Positions 7,155-12,445 of a stretch of 12,445 nucleotides of DNA are shown here, in pieces. This stretch comes from DATHWB01 sp046565785 (lineage in GTDB: Bacteria > Actinomycetota > Acidimicrobiia > Spongiisociales > ZC4RG35), in NCBI GenBank assembly GCA_046565785.1, contig JBKHXZ010000076.1:1-12445 (forward strand), read 5' to 3'. Numbering within the stretch: position 1 is the stretch's first letter; the number at the start of each line of letters is the position of its first letter. A model generated the notes under the pieces. The model saw only the letters and a list, made by a program, of their open reading frames with translations, was not told the DNA's origin and searched no databases. Both the position numbers and the translations under genes were made by a program.

Positions 7155-7160
7155 TAGGCT
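7155..7160 (+). promoter_or_regulatory. Candidate -10 box (TAGGCT) for nth
   Basis: TAGGCT ends 9 bases before the nth ATG, in the 57-base gap between divergent thioesterase and nth genes. A GGAGG at 7146-7150 is too far (19 bases) to serve the ATG as a ribosome site, so a nearly leaderless transcript is more likely. The gap also holds GGTACC at 7140-7145; its minus-strand reading TACCGT could be a -10 for the thioesterase, but that is weak. Confidence 0.4.
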
Positions 7161-7169
7161 CGCCGCTCC

Positions 7170-7841
7170 ATGCCCGGGACACGCGCCGATGGATCCACTC
7201 CGACCCCCGCCGACCGGGGGAAGGCCCGTGCGGTGCTGAACCGTCTCAAGAGGCGGTATCCGACCATCCGCACCGCCCTCGACTACGAGTCGCCGTGGCA
7301 GTTGCTGGTGACCACGGTGCTGTCCGCTCAAACGACCGACGAGAACGTGAACCGGGTGCGGGGTCCGCTGTTCGAACGCTATCCCGAACCCGCCGACCTG
7401 GCGGCGGCAAACACCGAGGACGTCGAGCGGATCGTCTTCTCCACCGGTTTCTACCGGCAGAAGGCGAAGTCGATCGTGGCGCTTGCGGGCGACATCACCG
7501 AGAAGTTCGGTGGTCGGGTGCCTCGCGATCTCGACCAACTGACCACGCTACGGGGCGTCGGTCGCAAGACAGCCAGCGTGGTCCTGGCCGAGGCATGGGG
7601 AGATCCGGCGATTGCGGTGGACACCCATGTACGGCGCACGACCAACCGGATCGGCCTCACCGACGAAAGTGATCCGGTCAAGATCGAACAAGATCTACGT
7701 GCCCTCTACCCGAAAGCGGAGTGGTCGGGCGTGTCCATGCGGTTCATCCAGTTCGGACGTGATGTGTGTGACGCCCGCAAGCCGCGATGCTTCGAATGCG
7801 AACTCGTCGACCTCTGCGACTGGCCTGACAAGCGCCTGTGA
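7170..7841 (+). CDS. nth: Endonuclease III, [4Fe-4S] DNA glycosylase/AP lyase
   Basis: A 223-residue base-excision-repair enzyme that removes oxidised pyrimidines and cleaves the abasic site. The HhH-GPD fold is complete: SPWQLLVTTVLSAQTTDENVN (41-61) is the conserved N-terminal helix pair; LTTLRGVGRKTASVVLAEA (124-142) is the helix-hairpin-helix with the Schiff-base lysine Lys133; AVDTHVRRTTNRIGL (149-163) holds the catalytic Asp151. The iron-sulphur loop has the exact C-x6-C-x2-C-x5-C spacing at Cys200, Cys207, Cys210 and Cys216. The first 17 residues are a non-conserved extension, so a slightly later start cannot be excluded, but the ATG at 7170 fits the -10 box. The MATE gene starts one base after the stop. 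Confidence 0.96.
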   Translation: MPGTRADGSTPTPADRGKARAVLNRLKRRYPTIRTALDYESPWQLLVTTVLSAQTTDENVNRVRGPLFERYPEPADLAAANTEDVERIVFSTGFYRQKAKSIVALAGDITEKFGGRVPRDLDQLTTLRGVGRKTASVVLAEAWGDPAIAVDTHVRRTTNRIGLTDESDPVKIEQDLRALYPKAEWSGVSMRFIQFGRDVCDARKPRCFECELVDLCDWPDKRL

Positions 7842-7842
7842 C

Positions 7843-9147
7843 GTGAATAGTCACCCTGTCTCGGCACGCACCATCCTCGCCCTGTCGATCCCGGCGCTGG
7901 GAAGCCTGGCGGCAGATCCGGTACTCAGCCTCGTCGACACCGCATTCGTCGGGCGGTTGGGAGCAGTCCCGCTGGCAGCCCTCGGAGTGGACACTGCCCT
8001 GTTCGCGTTCGCGTTTTCGATCTTCAACTTCCTCGCCTATGCCACCACGCCGATGGTCGCCCAAGCCCGCGGCAGAGGCGACGTATCCGGAAGCGGAGTG
8101 GTCGTTCAGCGGGCGATGGCGCTGGCGCTCGGGCTGGGTGCGATGTCGACCGCCTTTCTGTGGCTCCTCGCCGAACCGCTGGTGCGGCTGATGCAGGCCG
8201 CCCCGGAGGTGGTCGAGCCTGCCGTCTCCTATCTCCGCATCCGGTCGTTCGCGGTCGTGGCGTTACTGATCATCACCGCGGCCAACGGGGCATATCGCGG
8301 CTTCAAGGACACCCGGACCCCGCTCTACGTGACGTTGGCGGTGAACGGACTCAACGTGGTTCTCGACTGGTGGTTCATCTTCGGACTCGGACTCGGTCTG
8401 GAAGGCGCTGCCCTCGCCACCGTCGCCGCGCAATGGATCGGTGCAGCCGTCTTCGTGGGTCTCCTGCGGACCGTTGCCCGTCGCGAGTCCTGGCCGGCAG
8501 GACGCATTCGGCTCATCGATCTGCGTCCCTTCGTATCCGTGGGCAGCGTTCTCGTGTTGCGGACGCTGCTGCTGATGGTTTCGCTGACGATCGCCGCAGC
8601 CGCTGCGGCACGGATCGGAACGATCGAGGTCGCCGCGCATCAAGTCGTCGCTCAGTTGTGGTTCCTCCTGGCGATGATCGTGGATGCACTCGCCATCGCG
8701 GCTCAGGCGCTGGTCGCCGAGTTGGAAGGGGCACACGACTCACGTGGTGTGCGCGCCCTTTCGGACCGGCTCCTGCGTTGGGGGGTGGGGGTGGGAGTCG
8801 GGTTGGGCGTGCTGATCGGCTTCGGGGGACATGCGGTGGCTCCGCTCTTCTCGGCCGACCCGGCGGTTCAGCAGGCGATTCGGTCGGTGGTGGTGATCGC
8901 GGCGGTGATGCAGCCCCTCGCCGCATGGGTGTTCGTCGCCGACGGCGTGTTTCTCGCCAAACTACGGACCGCTCTTCTAGCCGGGTCGACCGCATCCGGC
9001 CTGGGTGCGCTCGTCGTTGTTCTCATCGTGGCCCTGCCCGCCGGTTGGGGGCTGGTGGGAGTCTGGTGGGCGATGACTGCGATGGTCATCGGCCGGGCGG
9101 TCGTTCTCGGGGCGGCGCACTACCGACCGACCTTCTCCAATTCCTGA
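7843..9147 (+). CDS. MATE-family (DinF-like) multidrug/toxin efflux transporter
   Basis: A 434-residue polytopic membrane protein of the MATE family, the expected size for twelve helices in two six-helix repeats. The N-terminal ILALSIPALGSLAADPVLSL, then VDTAFVGRLGAVPLAALG, is the classic MATE/DinF opening; the second repeat starts near LRPFVSVGSVLVLRTLLL, and its AAHQVVAQLWFLLAMIVDAL segment matches the conserved AHQ...Q element in helix 7/8. MATE proteins exchange Na+ or H+ for cationic drugs and metabolites; the substrate here is not predictable. The start is the GTG at 7843, one base after the nth TGA, so translation is almost certainly coupled; the next in-frame options would lose part of helix 1. 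An nth-dinF type pairing would place the transporter in a DNA-damage or oxidative-stress context, which is inference. The 3' end overlaps the opposing MFS gene by 28 bases. Confidence 0.92.
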   Translation: MNSHPVSARTILALSIPALGSLAADPVLSLVDTAFVGRLGAVPLAALGVDTALFAFAFSIFNFLAYATTPMVAQARGRGDVSGSGVVVQRAMALALGLGAMSTAFLWLLAEPLVRLMQAAPEVVEPAVSYLRIRSFAVVALLIITAANGAYRGFKDTRTPLYVTLAVNGLNVVLDWWFIFGLGLGLEGAALATVAAQWIGAAVFVGLLRTVARRESWPAGRIRLIDLRPFVSVGSVLVLRTLLLMVSLTIAAAAAARIGTIEVAAHQVVAQLWFLLAMIVDALAIAAQALVAELEGAHDSRGVRALSDRLLRWGVGVGVGLGVLIGFGGHAVAPLFSADPAVQQAIRSVVVIAAVMQPLAAWVFVADGVFLAKLRTALLAGSTASGLGALVVVLIVALPAGWGLVGVWWAMTAMVIGRAVVLGAAHYRPTFSNS

Positions 9148-10358
9148 CCGAGGGTTTCGGGAAGACTGAGCGTCAGAGCGATCCCCCCGAGGATGCCGAG
9201 GCCGAGGAACGTCACCGTCTCCGACAGTCCGAACTCGTCGATGGTGAACCGGCCGATCAGCAAACCCAACGCCGAGCCGACCATCCCGAAATAGGCACCT
9301 GCAGCGTTTGCTGTGGTCCGAAAAGCAGTCGGGAAGAGTTCGGCTCGGTGGGTAGCGGCAGAGGGGACGAAGGCGAACGATCCGAAGGTGCCGACTGCGA
9401 TCGCCGCGGCGAGGACGATGAGCGTTTCCGACCAGTACACGACCAGACCGCCGGCGAGGGTGAGGACCAGGGAGACGATCGAAGTGCCGCGGCGGCCGAT
9501 GGTGTCGGCCAGCCTGCCACCGAGGAAGAAACCGGCGGCGCCGACCGTACCGCCGAACAGGCTGAGGAGCACCGCAGTGGAGGTAGGCAACCCCACGTCG
9601 CCGACGAGACGTTCGATCGAGAAGGCCAGGGTCACGGCCATGAAGATGTTCACGAGGAGGTTGATCGCCCCGGTCAGATAGAGGCGGCCGGCGAATGAGG
9701 AGCGAACCAGGTCGCGGATGGGGGCGGTCCCCAAGATCGTCGCCGCGTCCTGCATTTCGTAGACCGGGCTCTCTCGGACACTGCGCATCAGCAGAGGGAG
9801 GGCAGCCAATCCGACCGCACCGATGGCGAATAGGGCACGCCAGCCGTCCACTCCCAAGTCGGCGATGGGCAATGCGATCAGCCCCAAACCGGCACCGAAG
9901 CTGCCGCCGGCACCGTACAGACTGATCGCGAACGCCCGCATTCCCGGAGCCACCTGCTCGGCGATCAGGACCACGGCCAGGGTCCCTACCGCCGCACCGG
10001 CCGCCCGGCTCACCGCCTGGAGGGCGGCGAACTGCCACCCGGTCTGGACCGCCCCGGTGGCGGCCGTGGCAACCAGCAGAAGGGCGAACGCGACCAGGAA
10101 CGGCCGTCGCCTGCCCTTCTTGTCGCCCCACCACGAGAATGCGAGCGCTCCCACCCCGGCGAAGCGGGCTACGGCGAGGACGAGACTCATGTCGCCTTCG
10201 CTCAGCCCGAGACTGACCCGAGAGAACGGGATCGTCGAGGAGGCGTGCGAACCGGCGAAGGCGGCCAGGACGCCTGCCAGCCACATGAGGAAGACGAGAG
10301 ACCGGGCCGCCGGGTCGAACCTCCCGAAGGGGAACAGCGCACCCAGCATCCGCCTCAT
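9120..10358 (-). CDS. Major facilitator superfamily transporter, sugar/metabolite-porter-like
   Basis: A 412-residue MFS protein with twelve predicted helices. Family signatures appear in both halves: GDKKGRRRP (78-86) in the helix 2-3 loop and GGRLADTIGRRG (280-291) in the helix 8-9 loop. RESPVYE (195-201) at the end of helix 6, RAELFPTAFR (338-347) and a C-terminal PETLGQELE resemble the PESPR/PETKG elements of sugar and metabolite:H+ symporters. The actual substrate is unknown. The ATG at 10358 is followed by a second ATG at 10349; the first has TAGGGT 6 bases upstream and is favoured. Its promoter abuts the 54-bp palindrome in the divergent region with ccdA. The terminal 28 bases overlap the convergent MATE gene. 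Confidence 0.9.
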   Translation of the reverse strand: MRRMLGALFPFGRFDPAARSLVFLMWLAGVLAAFAGSHASSTIPFSRVSLGLSEGDMSLVLAVARFAGVGALAFSWWGDKKGRRRPFLVAFALLLVATAATGAVQTGWQFAALQAVSRAAGAAVGTLAVVLIAEQVAPGMRAFAISLYGAGGSFGAGLGLIALPIADLGVDGWRALFAIGAVGLAALPLLMRSVRESPVYEMQDAATILGTAPIRDLVRSSFAGRLYLTGAINLLVNIFMAVTLAFSIERLVGDVGLPTSTAVLLSLFGGTVGAAGFFLGGRLADTIGRRGTSIVSLVLTLAGGLVVYWSETLIVLAAAIAVGTFGSFAFVPSAATHRAELFPTAFRTTANAAGAYFGMVGSALGLLIGRFTIDEFGLSETVTFLGLGILGGIALTLSLPETLGQELEKVGR

Positions 10359-10364
10359 CCCCCC

Positions 10365-10370
10365 ACCCTA
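10365..10370 (-). promoter_or_regulatory. Candidate leaderless -10 box (TAGGGT) for the MFS gene
   Basis: TAGGGT on the minus strand ends 6 bases before the ATG at 10358, the tightest of the six boxes. A -35 region 17-18 bases further upstream would fall at about 10388-10394, in the outer AAAAGCGA arm of the palindrome, so anything that binds the palindrome could block this promoter. Confidence 0.45.
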
Positions 10371-10387
10371 CGCCCGACGCCGAAGAG

Positions 10388-10441
10388 TCGCTTTTCGCGC
10401 ATGGAGGGTGCAGATCTGCACCCTCCATGCGCTAAAAGCGA
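10388..10441. repeat. 54-bp near-perfect palindrome in the MFS/ccdA divergent intergenic region
   Basis: Two 27-base arms (10388-10414 and 10415-10441) meet with no spacer, centred on AGATCT, and pair at 26 of 27 positions; the only mismatch is C10396 against T10433. The inner 36 bases are a perfect palindrome. The outer arms are TCGCTTTT and AAAAGCGA. The T-run is on the 5' side and the A-run on the 3' side, the opposite of an intrinsic terminator, and the element lies between gene starts, not ends. It could be an operator for the divergent pair, a cruciform or long RNA hairpin, or a copy of a dispersed palindromic repeat family. Sequence is directly seen; role is inferred. Confidence 0.9.
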
Positions 10442-10514
10442 GTTCTGGCCGTTCGCGAAACTCGGATGGTGGCGGGTTCGGAAAGGGCGTCGAGGCTGCG
10501 AACATGGAAGTCGC

Positions 10515-11291
10515 ATGGACGATTTCGGTTCTCTCAGCTTTCTCGCCCAGGCGGCCTTCGCCTTTGGAGGAGGCCTGCTGGCGTTCCTCAGCCCCTGTGT
10601 GCTTCCCCTCGTTCCGGGGTATCTCGGCCTGATGTCCGGATACTCGGTGGCGGATCTGCAGAGTGGCGAGGCCTCCCGGCTGCGGATGCTTCGAGTGACC
10701 GGGCTGTTCGTCCTCGGATTCACGGTCGTCTTCGTCGCGACAGGTGCGTTCGCGACATCGATCGCCGGCATCCTGAATCGCAACCAGACAATCACCGGCC
10801 GGTTCGCCGGTACGGTGGTCGTGGCGTTCGGTCTCGTCATGATCGGCATGGCGTTCACCAACCGCGGAATCTTCGGGTTCCTCAGTCGGGAGAGACGCCT
10901 CGACGTCGGGCCATCCCGTTTGGGAATCTGGGCACCACCCGTGATGGGCGCAGCCTTCGGGTTCGGCTGGACCGCCTGCATCGGACCGATCCTCGCCGGT
11001 GTTCTCACGATCGCCGCCACCAGAGAGACCGTGTATCAAGGGATGGCCCTCCTGTTCATCTTCTCGATGGGACTCGGCGTTCCGTTCGTCCTCACCGGAC
11101 TGGGGCTGCGTAAGGCCTTCGGCGCGTTGACCGCCATGCGCCGATGGATACGGCCGGTGAATGTCGTCTCCGGGATGGTCATGGTCGCCTTCGGACTCCT
11201 GCTGTTCACCAACAACGTGACCCGCCTGTCTTCGTTCTTCGTCGAGATATTCACCGCGGTCCTGTTCCTGGAGGATCTCGCGTCCATCTGA
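10515..11291 (+). CDS. ccdA: CcdA/DsbD-type cytochrome c biogenesis transmembrane protein
   Basis: A 258-residue membrane protein of the CcdA/DsbD transmembrane family with about six predicted helices. The two hallmark cysteines are in place: Cys28 in FLSPCVLPLVPGYLGLMSG (25-42) and Cys155 in FGFGWTACIGPILAG (148-162). They form the redox pair that carries electrons from cytosolic thioredoxin to extracytoplasmic thiol proteins, used in cytochrome c maturation or general thiol reduction. The ATG at 10515 has GGAAG four bases upstream and begins just before helix 1; the reading frame stays open upstream through the palindrome, but that extension is not protein-like. No ResA/CcsX-type thioredoxin or ResB/ResC neighbour is in the window, so its partners must be elsewhere. 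trpE starts 22 bases after its stop, without functional relation that I can see. Confidence 0.93.
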   Translation: MDDFGSLSFLAQAAFAFGGGLLAFLSPCVLPLVPGYLGLMSGYSVADLQSGEASRLRMLRVTGLFVLGFTVVFVATGAFATSIAGILNRNQTITGRFAGTVVVAFGLVMIGMAFTNRGIFGFLSRERRLDVGPSRLGIWAPPVMGAAFGFGWTACIGPILAGVLTIAATRETVYQGMALLFIFSMGLGVPFVLTGLGLRKAFGALTAMRRWIRPVNVVSGMVMVAFGLLLFTNNVTRLSSFFVEIFTAVLFLEDLASI

Positions 11292-11299
11292 GGGGCGTT

Positions 11300-11305
11300 T
11301 AGCCT
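11300..11305 (+). promoter_or_regulatory. Candidate leaderless -10 box (TAGCCT) for trpE
   Basis: TAGCCT lies in the 22-base ccdA-trpE gap and ends 8 bases before the ATG at 11314. It suggests trpE has its own promoter and is transcribed with almost no leader, which would leave no room for a transcription attenuator. The GAGGGG at 11290-11295 is 18 bases from the ATG and 12 from the alternative GTG at 11308. Confidence 0.42.
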
Positions 11306-11313
11306 CCGTGCAG

Positions 11314-12445
11314 ATGGTTTCGGTCGATCTCCCTACATTCCTTCAACTCGCCGCGACCCATCCCGTGGTGCCGGTGAGTGTCGAAGTACTGGCCGACCGG
11401 GAAACGCCGGTCACTGCGTTCGAGAAGCTCGTTGGGGATGGACCCGGCTTCCTTCTCGAATCCGTCGAGGGCGGTGAGCGCTGGGCACAGTGGTCGTTCC
11501 TGGGATGGGACCCGGCGTTCACCCTGCGAAGCAAGGAAGGCGTCTCGACAGTCGATGGCAGAGTCGAGGTGGAGCTTCCGCCGGGCGATCCGCTGTCGGT
11601 ACTTGAGCATCTGGTCGGCCGCTATACGACCCCCGACCTATCGGGTCTGCCGCCTCTTCACTCCGGTGCTGTCGGGTATCTGGGCTACGACATCGTCCGT
11701 TATGTGGAACATCTTCCGAATCGGCCACCGGACGACCGTCACCTTCCAGAGCAGGTGTGGCAGTTCGTGGGAGCGATGGCGGCCATGGATCGTTTCAGTC
11801 ACTCGATCACCTTCATTCGCAACGTCTTCGTCGGAGACGACCCCGCGAACCAATACCACGAGGCGGTAGCCGCGCTAGAGGCCGACGTTGCCCGCCTGGG
11901 AAGGCCGGCCCGGTACGAGGCGCGGCCGATGGTCGGCGAGGCGGCGGAGAAACCGCACCGATCCAACTTCCGGCAGGACACGTTCGAACATGCGGTAGCG
12001 GTGGCAAAGGACCACATCCTCGCCGGGGATGCCTTCCAGATCGTGTTGAGCCAGCGGCTGGAGGTGAACTACGACGGCGATCCGTTCTCGATCTATCGGG
12101 CGTTACGGTTGATCAACCCTTCTCCGTTCCTCTTTTTCGTGCGTGACCCCGAGGTGGCCGTGATTGGAGCCTCACCGGAGATCATGACCCGGGTGCGGGA
12201 CGGGATGGCCTATTCCCGACCCATTGCCGGTACTCGCCCTCGGGGGCGTTTCGAAGAGGAGGACCGACGGCTCGAGGGTGAACTCCTGGAAGATCCAAAG
12301 GAACGAGCGGAACATGTCATGCTCGTCGACCTCGCTCGCAACGACCTCGGACGGGTGTGTGAATTCTCGAGCGTCACAGTGGACGAGCTGATGGTGATCG
12401 AGCGATACAGCCACGTCATGCACATCGTCAGCGGCGTCTCGGGCA
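11314..12445 (+). CDS. trpE: Anthranilate synthase component I (3' end outside window)
   Basis: The first enzyme of tryptophan synthesis, converting chorismate and glutamine-derived ammonia to anthranilate with TrpG. About 377 codons are present of a usual 490-520; the frame is open to the last base. FLLESVEGGERW (46-57) contains the LLES element of the tryptophan feedback site. The chorismate-binding domain shows DAFQIVLSQRLEV, SPFLFFV, GASPEIMTRV, PIAGTRPRG (303-311) and KERAEHVMLVDLARNDLGRVC (329-349), all family signatures. The window stops within the conserved IERYSHVMHIVS region, shortly before the C-terminal part of the active site. ATG at 11314 is chosen because of the -10 box; GTG at 11308 would add two residues. 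The presence of the tryptophan-binding element and PIAGTR favour TrpE over PabB or menaquinone-type isochorismate synthases. Confidence 0.95.
   Translation, partial: MVSVDLPTFLQLAATHPVVPVSVEVLADRETPVTAFEKLVGDGPGFLLESVEGGERWAQWSFLGWDPAFTLRSKEGVSTVDGRVEVELPPGDPLSVLEHLVGRYTTPDLSGLPPLHSGAVGYLGYDIVRYVEHLPNRPPDDRHLPEQVWQFVGAMAAMDRFSHSITFIRNVFVGDDPANQYHEAVAALEADVARLGRPARYEARPMVGEAAEKPHRSNFRQDTFEHAVAVAKDHILAGDAFQIVLSQRLEVNYDGDPFSIYRALRLINPSPFLFFVRDPEVAVIGASPEIMTRVRDGMAYSRPIAGTRPRGRFEEEDRRLEGELLEDPKERAEHVMLVDLARNDLGRVCEFSSVTVDELMVIERYSHVMHIVSGVSG

Noticed and set aside
8160..9698. A 512-codon plus-strand frame within MATE and opposite MFS
   Set aside because: It is out of frame with MATE and extremely rich in Arg/Gly/Asp, with no plausible fold or start site.
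8977..10428. Minus-strand 483-codon frame whose start lies in the palindrome
   Set aside because: It is out of frame with the MFS gene. The matching peptide MEGADLHPPCAK on both strands is simply the palindrome read twice.
10388..10441. Palindrome as an intrinsic terminator
   Set aside because: It lies between divergent starts, and the T-run precedes rather than follows the stem on both strands.
10452..10459. TTCGCGAA palindrome upstream of ccdA
   Set aside because: An 8-base palindrome is common by chance in GC-rich DNA and no second copy is spaced suggestively.

Overview
The window reads as chromosomal core sequence from a GC-rich actinobacterium. The base composition, frequent GTG starts, a tandem pair of Get3/ArsA-type ATPases near nth (an association I also recall from mycobacteria), a double-length ThyX-like protein and apparent leaderless -10 boxes all fit. 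The Acidimicrobiia or a related deep actinobacterial lineage is my best guess, but no rRNA or other decisive marker is present. I see no phage genes, transposases, CRISPR arrays, tRNAs or rRNAs. Coding density is very high and no gene-free stretch exceeds 160 bases.

Layout. 1-1653 (+) is the C-terminal part of DnaE, the replicative DNA polymerase III alpha subunit. It converges, across a small hairpin, on a seven-gene minus-strand block running from 7112 down to 1723: a PaaI-type hotdog thioesterase, an EamA/DMT exporter, a 100-residue two-helix membrane protein, a two-domain ThyX-like protein, a 70-residue hypothetical protein, and two Get3/ArsA-like ATPases. Divergent from that block, 7170-9147 (+) carries nth (endonuclease III) and a MATE/DinF-type transporter. 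The MATE gene overlaps tail to tail with a minus-strand MFS transporter (9120-10358). The MFS gene diverges from ccdA (10515-11291, +) across 156 bases that hold a striking 54-bp palindrome. trpE begins at 11314 and is cut by the window end after about 377 codons.

How the genes fit together. The Get3-like ATPases overlap by GTGA and look like obligate partners: one has the Switch I aspartate but has lost the signature lysine, and the other is the reverse. The two halves of the ThyX-like protein likewise share out the ThyX motifs. nth and the MATE gene are one nucleotide apart and surely co-transcribed. CcdA supplies reductant across the membrane, and TrpE starts tryptophan synthesis; they look like chance neighbours.

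The most interesting regulatory signal is a box of the form TAGNNT, 6-9 bases before the start codon of six of the twelve complete or start-containing genes (thyX-like, 70-aa, 100-aa, nth, MFS, trpE). The six starts without it are overlapping or tightly coupled to an upstream gene, or have a Shine-Dalgarno. This suggests leaderless transcription and splits the apparent minus-strand operon into four units. I did not find an obvious wholly new multi-gene system; the best leads are the complementary ATPase pair, the palindrome and the leaderless-promoter pattern.
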